Source: Candidatus Thiomargarita nelsonii (GTDB lineage: Bacteria; Pseudomonadota; Gammaproteobacteria; Beggiatoales; Beggiatoaceae). Taken from it: a stretch of DNA of 50,436 nt. Positions within the stretch are counted from its first letter, which is position 1. Every line of letters begins with the position of its first letter. A program made the position numbers and the translations under genes. The DNA is taken from positions 1 to 50,436 of the forward strand of contig JSZA02000039.1 in the NCBI GenBank assembly GCA_000785145.2. The letters are read 5' to 3'. Under the pieces are notes generated by a model. That model had not been told where the DNA came from. It saw nothing but the letters and a program-made list of their open reading frames with translations, and searched no databases. This document shows positions 33,543 to 43,100 of the stretch, one piece after another.

Positions 33543-35261
33543 ATGTTTCTCAGAAAATTTCAGATAGAAAATTTTCGCGGTATCAAACACCTATCTTTGG
33601 AACTCGACGAATTAACTGTGCTTATAGGAGAAAATAACACTGGCAAGACAAGCATTCTTGAAGCCTTACAAACTTGCTTAAGTCGTTCGCTCACACGAAA
33701 AGCGTCACCATTTTCAGATTTCGACTATCACTTGCAAGATGCCAACGCACAACCGACTCAGGCTAATCCGATTATCCTAACTCTCACTTTCTCAGAACAG
33801 AAAGCGGATGAATGGCCTGACGAAATTGTGCAAACCTTCAAGAATGTCTATCAAACAGATGTTGATACGGGTATCCAATCCATCACGGTAAAAATCACCA
33901 GCACCTACAATCAAGACGTTGAAGATTTTGTAACCAGTTGGGATTTTTTAGATTTGCAAGGCAATGCTCTCCTTGGTGAGGCAAAAGCACCAAGAAATAT
34001 ATTTAATTTACAACAACATCTACCACTGTTTTATTTGGCAGCCCTGCGAGACGCTGCACAGGAATTTCAACCTAGATCCGCTTTTTGGGGGCCATTTATC
34101 AAGCAGTTTAAGATAAATGAGGCGCAACGCCAAGAAATAGAAACAGAGCTTTCACGACTCAATCAACAAATTTTAGATTCCCATAAAGGCTTTGAGGCAA
34201 TTAAAGAACGGCTTAAAGAAACCAATAAAATAGTCCCGCTCGCCGAAGATGAACCTGTTAGTATCGAAGCCTTGCCTGGGCGTGTTTTCGATATGCTGTC
34301 GCGCACACAAGTCATGTTGACCTCTAAAACAGGCGCACGCCTGCCCATCGGGCGACATGGCGAGGGTACACAAAGCCTTGCCGTCATGTTCCTGTTCGAT
34401 GCGTTTCTCCGTAATCGTTTGCAAAGCACTTACGACGAACAGGCATCCCCTATTTTAGCCCTAGAAGAGCCTGAAGCTCACTTACACCCTTCAGCAATCC
34501 GTTCTATTGCAAGCTTGCTTAAAGAAATGAAAGGACAGAAAATTGTCGCAACGCATTCTGGCGATTTAGTTTCCGGCGTTGACTTGTTTTCTTTGCGCCG
34601 TTTGTGTCGTAAAAATGGCGAAATTAAAGCGTTTCAACTCTCTAAAGGTATTTTGACCGATAATGAGTTAGACAAACTCAATTACCAAGTTCGGGCAACC
34701 AGAGGCGAGCTATTGTTTGCCCGCTGTTGGCTGATGGTTGAAGGTCAGACAGAGTTTATTGTCTTCAATGAATGTGCCCGGATTTTGGGTGTTGACCTTT
34801 ATTCAGAAGGTGTTTATTGTGTAGAATATTCTCAATATACTCCAGAAGGACTGCTCAAATTTGCCAATGCCTTGGGTATTGATTGGTTTTTTCAAGCTGA
34901 TGGAGATAGCGCTGGACAAAAATATATTACTAAAGCACAGAAATACTTAAATGGAAAATCAGAACAACACCATATCTTGAAATTGTCGAAAGACACTATA
35001 GAGGAATTATTTTGTACTCAAGGTTTTGAATGTATGTTCAGAAAATATATAGCGGATGAAAAGCAAGATATTGTTACCGCAACTGCTGATGAACCTCAAT
35101 ACTGCAAACAACTTATCAAAGCCTCTAAAGCGGAATTTAAAAAAGCGAAGGCTGCCATTAAAATTTTGTCCGAAATTGAAAAAGAAGGGGAATACGCCAT
35201 TCCAGAAGAAATAAAACAAATCATCAATCAAACTGTACAAATAGCGAGGCAAGCATCATGA
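33543..35261 (+). CDS. gajA: Gabija protein GajA, OLD-family ATPase/TOPRIM nuclease
   Basis: The 572-aa product has an N-terminal ABC-type ATPase with Walker A GENNTGKT (29-36) and LALEEPEAHLHP (Glu308/309). It is followed by a TOPRIM nuclease with Glu400 in LMVEGQTEF and Asp453/Asp455 in FQADGDSAG. The length is normal for GajA. In Gabija, GajA forms a complex with GajB and nicks phage DNA when nucleotides fall. Its stop overlaps the gajB ATG by 4 bases. All catalytic motifs are intact, in contrast to the broken neighbours. Confidence 0.92.
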   Translation: MFLRKFQIENFRGIKHLSLELDELTVLIGENNTGKTSILEALQTCLSRSLTRKASPFSDFDYHLQDANAQPTQANPIILTLTFSEQKADEWPDEIVQTFKNVYQTDVDTGIQSITVKITSTYNQDVEDFVTSWDFLDLQGNALLGEAKAPRNIFNLQQHLPLFYLAALRDAAQEFQPRSAFWGPFIKQFKINEAQRQEIETELSRLNQQILDSHKGFEAIKERLKETNKIVPLAEDEPVSIEALPGRVFDMLSRTQVMLTSKTGARLPIGRHGEGTQSLAVMFLFDAFLRNRLQSTYDEQASPILALEEPEAHLHPSAIRSIASLLKEMKGQKIVATHSGDLVSGVDLFSLRRLCRKNGEIKAFQLSKGILTDNELDKLNYQVRATRGELLFARCWLMVEGQTEFIVFNECARILGVDLYSEGVYCVEYSQYTPEGLLKFANALGIDWFFQADGDSAGQKYITKAQKYLNGKSEQHHILKLSKDTIEELFCTQGFECMFRKYIADEKQDIVTATADEPQYCKQLIKASKAEFKKAKAAIKILSEIEKEGEYAIPEEIKQIINQTVQIARQAS

Positions 35262-37171
35262 GTATTGATCTTTCTAGTTTAAACGAAAATCAGAGACAGG
35301 CTGTTGAATGGGATGAGGGACCTCTGCTATTACTTGCTGGTCCAGGATCAGGGAAAACTCGTGTATTGACTTATCGTATTGCCCGTTTACTTGAAATGTC
35401 ACCCAATAAACACTTCAATATTTTGGGGCTGACTTTTACAAATAAGGCTGCTGGAGAAATGCGTTCTCGTATTGAAGGGCTAGTGTCGAATGCGAGAGAA
35501 CGCACCTTATTGACAACATTTCATTCATTTTGTGCCAAAATTCTACGTCAACATGGTAATCATATCGGATTACATCCTGATTTTACTATTCTTTCTCAGG
35601 ATCACGATCGGGAAGCTATACTACACGAAGCTATAAAACAAACTGGAGAAATAGAAACTACAGCTCAACGTCTTTTGCCGTTTATTAATGGGTTATTAAA
35701 TAATTGTGTTGCAATAGAAGAGGTTGAATCACTTCTGGTGAAAAATAATGTTGACAACACCCATAAACTTGCGGCAATTTATCGCAATTATCGTCAGCTC
35801 CTAAAAAAAACCAATAGCCTTGATTTTGCTTCTATTATTCTCGAAGCACTGGAATTATTGACAAATAAACCAGCAATCAGAAAACAGATACCGCGTATTT
35901 ATACACATATTTGTGTAGATGAATTTCAAGATACAAACATGGCACAATATAAAGTTCTAAAGCAACTAGTTCATCCTGATTCTCCTAATCTTTTTATTGT
36001 TGCTGACGATGATCAAATTATTTATCAATGGAATGGAGCCAGCCCAGAGCGGCTTAATGAGTTGCGTCAAGATTTTGAAATAAAGGAGATCCAACTTCCA
36101 GAAAATTATCGTTGCCCGGCTGAAGTTATTGAAATCGCCAATCGGTTAATTGTCAATAATCTTTCGCGTTCTCAAAATAAACAGAAGCTCCGTTCTGCCA
36201 AGGTGGCTCGGAATACCTCATTAAGAATCAAGCATTTTGCCACCTTTGATGAGGAAAGAGACTGGGTTGCAAAAGACATATCCTCACGTCCAGAGTCTGA
36301 ACGAATAGAAACAGTGGTGCTGGCACGCACTCGTAAGTTGCTTGACGGAGTTGTTCAGGCTTTGCAAAATAATGGACTGAATGGTTATGTGCCAATTAGA
36401 AAAGATGACTTTCAAAGTGCGCCTATGCAATGGCTTCACGCCATTCTTAGGTTAGCAAATTCTCGCCAAGATCGAGAGCAACTTCGGCGTATTTGCCAAG
36501 CATTTTATAGGCTGGAAGGCATTAACCTGAATGTTGATGAAATTATCTCAAACGCTGCTATCTCAGAAGGAGATTATTTAAGAAGTTGGCGAGATATGGT
36601 TTTGAAACGTCATTCTGAATTATCGGCACCGTGCCTAAAAATCGTAACTGAAGACGTGTCAAAATTGCTTGACTATATGAATTTCTTAAACTTGCTCAAA
36701 AACGCTTTTGATTGGTTTAATAAATTTAATGCTGAAGAGCCATTTAACGACTATCAACAAGAAAAGTCAGTATGGGAGAATATTTATACAAATATAAAGT
36801 CAAATTATGGAGAAGAACAATTAAGCTTGCATTTATTACTTCAAGAGCTGGATTTGAACTCAAAAACCCCCGAACCGCCTAAAAATGCTATCCGTTGTTA
36901 TACGATACATGCTGCTAAAGGACTTGAATTCAAACATGTCTATCTAATTGGATTAGTCGAAGAACAATTGCCAAGCTGGGGTGCCGTCAAAAAAGGCAAT
37001 AACAGTCCAGAAATAGAGGAAGAAAGACGAAATTGTTTTGTTGCCATAACCCGTGCGGAGATTTCTCTGACATTAAGCTATGCCGACAACTATTTTAGAT
37101 GGACTAAAAAACCATCTAGGTTTTTACAGGAAATGGGGCTAATATTATGCCAAAAATCTTCGACAACCTAA
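35258..37171 (+). CDS. gajB: Gabija protein GajB, UvrD-like helicase
   Basis: The 637-aa SF1 helicase has the Q-motif LNENQRQAV, Walker A GPGSGKT (28-34), motif Ia LTFTNKAAGEM, Walker B DEFQD (Asp221/Glu222), motif III DDDQIIYQWNGA, motif IV QLPENYRC, motif V IHAAKGLEFKHVYLIG and motif VI VAITRAE. All are present, so it is probably active. It is somewhat longer than the first described GajB. It is coupled to gajA by an ATGA overlap. Its 3' end overlaps the start of a helicase remnant. Confidence 0.92.
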   Translation: MSIDLSSLNENQRQAVEWDEGPLLLLAGPGSGKTRVLTYRIARLLEMSPNKHFNILGLTFTNKAAGEMRSRIEGLVSNARERTLLTTFHSFCAKILRQHGNHIGLHPDFTILSQDHDREAILHEAIKQTGEIETTAQRLLPFINGLLNNCVAIEEVESLLVKNNVDNTHKLAAIYRNYRQLLKKTNSLDFASIILEALELLTNKPAIRKQIPRIYTHICVDEFQDTNMAQYKVLKQLVHPDSPNLFIVADDDQIIYQWNGASPERLNELRQDFEIKEIQLPENYRCPAEVIEIANRLIVNNLSRSQNKQKLRSAKVARNTSLRIKHFATFDEERDWVAKDISSRPESERIETVVLARTRKLLDGVVQALQNNGLNGYVPIRKDDFQSAPMQWLHAILRLANSRQDREQLRRICQAFYRLEGINLNVDEIISNAAISEGDYLRSWRDMVLKRHSELSAPCLKIVTEDVSKLLDYMNFLNLLKNAFDWFNKFNAEEPFNDYQQEKSVWENIYTNIKSNYGEEQLSLHLLLQELDLNSKTPEPPKNAIRCYTIHAAKGLEFKHVYLIGLVEEQLPSWGAVKKGNNSPEIEEERRNCFVAITRAEISLTLSYADNYFRWTKKPSRFLQEMGLILCQKSSTT

Positions 37172-37448
37172 ACCAACACCCCACCTTACAAGCAATGCCA
37201 TTAAGTTAAGAGATATTGTAGGGTGGGTAGGGGCAATCCCTTGTGGTTGCCCGCGCAACATCGTTATGGGACGCCCAACCCACCAAACATTTGAAACGAA
37301 GATCCTGCGTAAATTTATAACAATGGTGGGTTGCGCTCTGCTCTACCCACCCTACAAAAAAAGCTTAACTTAATGGCATTGCACCTTACAAGACACCCTA
37401 AAAGTCGCCTATCGCGCAGCATACGATGGCTGGGAATTGAGCCAATAG
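37147..37448 (+). pseudogene. Remnant of a helicase gene start, split by a MITE
   Basis: MPKIFDNLNQHPTLQ starts inside gajB's last codons. It continues after the MITE as DTLKVAYRAAYDGWELSQ and ends in TAG. The MPKIFDN...LQDTLKVAYRA pattern is the N-terminus of phospholipase-D-like/SNF2 helicases that accompany restriction-methylases. Without the MITE the frame would be 33 codons. The gene was therefore already truncated, or the rest has been deleted. Confidence 0.65.
37192..37382. mobile_element. 191-bp MITE with 9-bp target duplication
   Basis: The ends GCAATGCCATTAAGTTAAG and CTTAACTTAATGGCATTGC are exact complements. The element is flanked on both sides by ACCTTACAA (37183-37191 and 37383-37391), a perfect 9-bp target site duplication. 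Inside lies GTAGGGTGGGTAGG facing CTACCCACCCTAC. It has no gene. A trace of the same end, ACTTAATGGCATTGC, lies at 44081-44095, and the internal motif GTAGGGGCAATCCCTTGTGG recurs at 38329-38348. Confidence 0.92.
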
Positions 37449-38693
37449 TAGTTAAGACTTGAATTTAGAGCAACGCCATACATAATACGCTCATACGAAA
37501 ATGAACCTGCATCATATAACTAATAACAATTACTGTCAACATTGATCAGTAATAAGCAATAATAAACCGTTCATAATTTTATTTTATAATATTTTCAAGC
37601 AGTTAAAATTCAAACGGTTAAAACGATTGCGGCTATTTTTAGGTAAAATTTTTTTGACATCACCCATTTTTTAGACTAGCATGACATTACTACATATTGG
37701 TGGGATTGATAATGCCATTAAGTTTCAACCTTGTCATAAAAATGACACACTAAAAATTATTTACTATTTTCAAAACATTAAAAGTATTCTGGCCATTTTG
37801 AGCTTAAAATTTTTTTGACATCACCCATTTTTTGGACGGACTATACTAAAAAAAAAATTTGAGTTTGAGTAATATCCTTGTTAAAGTGCCTCTTGTTTTT
37901 TTTTAATTAAAATGGTTTTATAAATATAATTAAAAATTATTATATTTTTAATAAAATATTTTTATAAAGTTAACTATTTGAAAAATAAATCGAACTCATG
38001 TTAATACAGCAACCGAATACCCGTTCAAGAGGCAAGAGTAAAATCTCTAAAACCAATAGGAGGAAAACTAAGGGCATCATATCCTGGGAATGAGTGTCAA
38101 GGGTGCTACTGATAAAATCAGGGGACTAGCACATCCCACGGTTGCATACCCGGGAACTAATAGTTACGGGCAAACGTCTGGGCTGATATTTAGCCCTTTA
38201 ACTGTTAGCATTAAACACCCAAACCACAAAATTAAAGCCAGTCAAAAAATGAAATCTTGACAGACAATAATTATTTGTAGTAGATTTTGCTTTGTTGAAA
38301 CTTATATAGATTAGCCTCAAAATCGGTGTAGGGGCAATCCCTTGTGGTTGCCTTAATTATATATAATTAAAGGTGATAGATGGTTTATCACCCCAGGAAA
38401 CTTGCTCCTTAAACATCACCAGGCTAAATATATTTTGTGGTTTTGGCGTTTTAAAGTAAGTGTAAGTTTAACAACGTCAAAGATAGTAGTAAGTACCGAA
38501 TCCTGATACGAAGATCACTATGCTAATTTATGTATTTTGGAGTCGGCCAGATTTATCTTGGACTGGCCAACTCCTTTCATACCCTAAGAATTTGTGACTA
38601 GGTACTTAGATGCGGTGTTTTTTTTTAAAGATTGAAAACTCCGTCAAACACGCTTTTAGAATTTGTTATATACATACTATATAAGGAGCAACT
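37449..38693. other. Long AT-rich non-coding region before the giant secreted genes
   Basis: No gene is supported across about 1.2 kb. It contains two copies, 160 bases apart (37648 and 37808), of a repeat containing TTTTTTGACATCACCCATTT, long A/T tracts at 37840-37990 and a G-rich possibly structured stretch at 37990-38230. It also holds a family F motif GTAGGGGCAATCCCTTGTGG at 38329 and a diverged repeat A at 38538-38575. The promoter of the next gene should lie near 38640-38680. Confidence 0.6.
37990..38230 (+). ncRNA. Possible structured RNA or element remnant
   Basis: This block is less AT-rich than its surroundings and contains several possible small stems (CTGAT-AAA-ATCAG, GGGCT-AGCCC, CCCGGGAACTAATAGTTACGGG as opposed CCCG/CGGG). 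Short purine-rich strings include ATAGGAGGAAAACTAAGGGC. It matches no riboswitch that could be recognised. An ORF from 37998 to 38093 (31 basic residues) is present but unconvincing. Confidence 0.25.
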
Positions 38694-40148
38694 ATGAACT
38701 ACCTTAAATTGTGGGCTTCGTTGGTCATTTTTTTCCTGTTATCAGGAATGGCTTTTGCCGATGATCCAACAATCCCTGGTGTAAGCGATAATTTTGCTGA
38801 TAAAATTCAAGTTGAATTTCAGTCAGATCAGTCACCACTGCAGGAACCTGCCGTAGTGGACGAGCCTGATATTCAAGTTGAATTTCAGCACGGAGTTGAT
38901 ACTGGGGAAGAAAACCCAGAGCAGGAACCAGCCGAAATGGACGATGCTGATATTCAAGTTGAATTTCAGCACGGAGTTGATATTGGAGAGGAAAAACCCC
39001 AACAGTCTGCACCAGTACCTGTTGAAGAGTTGCAGGAACTAGAAGCTGATACCGGCATAATCGGACCCGAGTCAAGTACCCTTTGGTTTTATAATGCCGA
39101 CAGCGAACTACTGCAAGATAATGATGGGGACGGCTATCATCGTAAGTTTAAGATTACGCTTGATGCGGATACGCTAAGCGGTTACTACGCTAATGTGTAC
39201 GTAAAACTTTACATACGTCGTGGAAGCGAAAGTTACAGTCATTATTACACGTCTTCCGTTTTTCGGATTGAACAAAATTCTTCAAGCGATGCAATCTCTA
39301 TTACAACAACGCTTAATTCTGGAGTTCCGAGCGATTATTACGATATTCAGGCAAAATTGTATCTATCTGATGGCAGTTACCATGATACTCGGGATGCCAG
39401 CAATGATTCTGACCTCAATAATTTGAAGTTGGAAGATGCGACTCGAGATGATCTTTTTGCTCGTATTAGTGATGCGAGGAGCGAATTACTCCAAGATGAA
39501 GACGGAGATGGTTATCATCGTAAGTTCAAGATCACTTTTGATGTTCAAGCCTCTAACCTGTTTCTATATGCAAAACTCTACATTCGTCAAGGAAGCGGGA
39601 GTTACGTGCTTTATTACACCACGTCCAAGTTGACGGTGCCCTCAAGTGGAACCTACTCGGCTACCACAACACTCAATAGCGGTTATCCAACCGATCTTTA
39701 TGATATTCAGATCAAGTTGTATGGTTATAACTCACATACGCTTTATGATACACGAAATGCCAGCAATGATTCTAGCCTCAATAATTTGAAGTTGGAAGAT
39801 GCGACTCGAGATGATCTTTTTGCTCGTATTAGTGATGCGAGGCGCGAATTACTCCAAGATGAAGACGGAGATGGTTATCATCGTAAGTTCAAGATCACTT
39901 TTGATGTTCAAGCCTCTAACCTGCTTCTATATGCAAAACTCTATATTCGTCAAGGAAGCGGGAGTTACGTGCTTTATTACACCACGCCCCAGTTGACGCA
40001 TCAAGTGGAACCTACTCGGCTACCACAACACTCAATAGCGGTTATCCAACCGATCTTTATGATATTCAGATCAAGTTGTATGGTTATAACTCACATACGC
40101 TTTATGATACACGAAATGCCAGCAATGATTCTAGCCTCAATAATTTGA
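38694..40148 (+). CDS. Giant secreted modular protein, N-terminal part (frameshifted)
   Basis: AAGGAG precedes the ATG by 7 bases. The signal peptide ends GMAFA (about residue 22). Residues 35-105 hold three copies of IQVEFQ in an acidic repeat. Then come three copies of a choice-of-anchor-H-like unit (ELLQDEDGDGYHRKFKIT ... LYDIQIKLY), the last two being 363-bp near-identical DNA repeats. In the third, GACGGTGCCCTCAAG has become GACGCATCAAG, a 4-nt loss, so the frame runs off into nonsense from about residue 435 to a stop at 40148. The real protein continues in the frame opened at 40076. Confidence 0.85.
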   Translation: MNYLKLWASLVIFFLLSGMAFADDPTIPGVSDNFADKIQVEFQSDQSPLQEPAVVDEPDIQVEFQHGVDTGEENPEQEPAEMDDADIQVEFQHGVDIGEEKPQQSAPVPVEELQELEADTGIIGPESSTLWFYNADSELLQDNDGDGYHRKFKITLDADTLSGYYANVYVKLYIRRGSESYSHYYTSSVFRIEQNSSSDAISITTTLNSGVPSDYYDIQAKLYLSDGSYHDTRDASNDSDLNNLKLEDATRDDLFARISDARSELLQDEDGDGYHRKFKITFDVQASNLFLYAKLYIRQGSGSYVLYYTTSKLTVPSSGTYSATTTLNSGYPTDLYDIQIKLYGYNSHTLYDTRNASNDSSLNNLKLEDATRDDLFARISDARRELLQDEDGDGYHRKFKITFDVQASNLLLYAKLYIRQGSGSYVLYYTTPQLTHQVEPTRLPQHSIAVIQPIFMIFRSSCMVITHIRFMIHEMPAMILASII

Positions 40149-40170
40149 AGTTGGAAGATGCGACTCGAGA
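39418..40170. repeat. Tandem 363-bp coding repeats
   Basis: AATTTGAAGTTGGAAGATGC occurs at 39420, 39783 and 40142. The spacings are 363 and 359 bases. The difference of 4 is the deletion that breaks the frame. The units at 39420-39782 and 39783-40141 are nearly identical in DNA, so they arose recently. Confidence 0.92.
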
Positions 40171-43100
40171 TGTTGTATCAAGAACACTGACGGTCAGTAA
40201 ATCGGGTACGGGAAGTGGTACGGTCACCAGCTCACCTTCGGGCATTAATTGCGGAAGTGATTGCTCTCATTCATATAACAATGGTACCAGCGTGACTTTG
40301 ACCGCAAGCCCTGCGTCAGGTTCAACCTTTGCCGGTTGGAGTGGTGCGTGCAGTGGTACTGGCTCTTGTCAGGTATCTATGACTTCCAATAAGAGTGTTA
40401 CCGCCATATTCAACTCGGGACAAAAAACCCTAACCGTCACCAAATCCGGTTCAGGCAGCGGAAAAGTGACGAGTTCTCCGTCCGGCATTGACTGCGGCAG
40501 CGATTGCTCAGAATCTTACAATCAGGGTACTTCTGTCACTTTGACAGCTACTCCTGATTCTGGCTCTACATTTAGCGGTTGGAGTGGTGGCGGTTGTAGT
40601 GGTACGGGAAGTTGTAGGGTGACTATGAATAGCAATTTAACCGTAACAGCGACATTCCAATCGCAGTCCGGACAACACTTTACCACAGTTTGGGAAGGTT
40701 CCCCCTATAATAGAATGAACCTCTGGGTTATTGGAGCCGCTCTGGATGAGGTAGCTCTTGAAGCCAATGATGAAATTGCAATCTTCGATGGAGAAAATTG
40801 TGTTGGGGTAGGCCGGGTTGAAAGTACGATTTCAAACCAAGATCCACTGACTATCACAACATCCCAAGATGATGATCCAAACGATGGCATCGCCAATGGT
40901 TTTATCGAGGGACAGAGTATAAGTTTCAAGATTTGGGATCATAGTAATCAAACTGAAATCACCCATGTGAGTTCAGCTTACTTCGATACTGACAATGGTG
41001 ATCAAATCGATCCACCATCTTTTGAAGGCAATGGTGATTATGCGGTTGAATTATTGGCAGGCCAAGATACAGTGACTCAGACCATCTCCCTGACAACGGG
41101 TTGGAATATCTTCTCTTCTTATACAATTCCCGAAGAGACTGATCTTCTAAATATCGTCCAACCGCTCATCGATTCTGATAGGTTGGTAAAGGTGATAGAT
41201 CAACAGGGTAAAACCATTCTGAAATTCTTTGGTAATTGGCGTAACAATATTGGCGATCTTTCTTCCGCTCAAGGTTATAAAATCAAGGTGACCGGAGATA
41301 CTGAACTGGTGCTGAACGGTAGTCTGGTTGATTTGTCCGAGATTCCATTAACTCAAGGTTGGAATATCATTAGCTACCCGAAGCAGAACCCTCAGAGTGG
41401 ACTTGGCATAGTCCAACGGCTCATTGATGACGAAAAGCTTGTCAAAGTAAGTGACGAGAAAGGTCAAACCATTCTGAAATTTTTTGGTTCTTGGCGTAAT
41501 AATATCGGCAATTTTGAAGCAAGTGAAGGCTACCAGCTCAAAGTGAATGCCGATGCGAGTCTGACCGATACCGACTTTTCCTCAGGTTCCGCCTTGGTGA
41601 CAAGTAGCCCAACGCTGACATCGTCTCAATCCAGTCATTATACTCCCGTCTGGAGTGGTAACCCCTATACTGGAATGAACCTGTGGACCATCGGAGCCAC
41701 TATAAACGGAGTCGATCTTGAAGCCAATGACGAAATTGCAATATTTGATGGAGAAAATTGTGTTGGAGTTGGGGTGGTAGAAACTACCATTTCACCAAAC
41801 AATCCGTTAACTATTACGTCTTCTCAAGACGATGATCCAAACGATGGAATTATCAATGGTTTCATCGAAGGGAATGAAATGACTATTCAGGTATGGGACA
41901 GCAGTGCTCAGAAAGAGATTAGCATCGAAGCTCCTAACTACTTAGATATCAGTGGTAACCCAATTGATCCACCGGTATTTGAAGCTAATGCTGATTATGC
42001 TGTCAGTTTTAGTCAAACCACAGAAGAGAATGGTGTATTACAATTTTCAGCGACAGAGTACAGCGTTGATGAAAATGGCGGTTCAGTAAGCATCGAAGTG
42101 ACTCGTACCGGCGGCAGTGCTGGTGAGGTAACAGTAGATTATGCGACTTCTGATGGTACCGCAACTGTGGTAGATGACTATACTAGTGCGTCAGGCACAC
42201 TGACTTTCCCAGACGGCGATACCAGTGAAACCTTCAGCGTAACTATCATTAGTGATACGACAGTAGAAGATGATGAAACGGTCAACCTGACCTTAAGTAA
42301 TCCCACTGGGGGTGCCACAATTGGCACAAATAATCCGGCGGAACTGACCATCGTGGATGATGATGTGGCCGGTGAGCCTGATATTGGCGTTAATCCCGGT
42401 TCACTGAATGCGGCTCAATCTGCAGAGACACAAACCACGCAAGTGTTAACGATCAGTAATACTGGCGGTGCCGATTTGGATTGGAATATTGCTGAAGCTG
42501 AGACAACATGCGCCACACCAGGAGATATTCCTTGGGTTAGTATTTCACCAGCGAGCGGCACAACGTCGGAAAGTGGCAGTTCAACTGTTAATGTTGTTTT
42601 TGACTCGACGGGCCTAGCAACAGATAGCTATGCGGGTACTTTATGTATCAACAGCAATGATCCGACGACTCCGCTGGTTGAGGTGCCTGTGTCACTTCAA
42701 GTGACTGGTAGTGAAATGAGAGCAAACGATGTAATTATTGACTTTGGCCCACAATATGGTATTTGGGCATGGATGAATAACGCCTCTTGGGCTGATATTC
42801 ATTCCCTATCACCCATGAGCATGGTCATTGGCGACATTGATGGTAGTGGTCAAGACGATTTGATCGCTGATTTTTCGCCATCTGGCATCTGGATACTGAT
42901 GAACTACAATAATTGGGTTTTCCTACATGGTCAGTCAGCCAATAGTATGACCATGGGAGATATGGATGGTAATGGTCAGACGGATGTTATTATTGACTTT
43001 GGCTCACCTGATGGAATTTGGATATGGCTGAATAACAGCACCTGGGTTAAATTGCATACTTTATCACCTGAGAGCATGACCACGGGAGATATAGATGGTG

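Noticed and set aside
34163..34429. Minus-strand frames inside gajA
   Set aside because: They are antisense to the ATPase/TOPRIM coding region and have no independent support.
37990..38230. A cyclic-di-GMP-type riboswitch, because of GGGCAAAC near 38166
   Set aside because: The other conserved parts of that riboswitch (GCAAAGCC, GGTAGCGGGG) are absent.
39420..40160. CRISPR array
   Set aside because: The repeated units are 363 bases, coding and directly adjacent, with no short repeats separated by unique spacers. No CRISPR array was found anywhere in the window.
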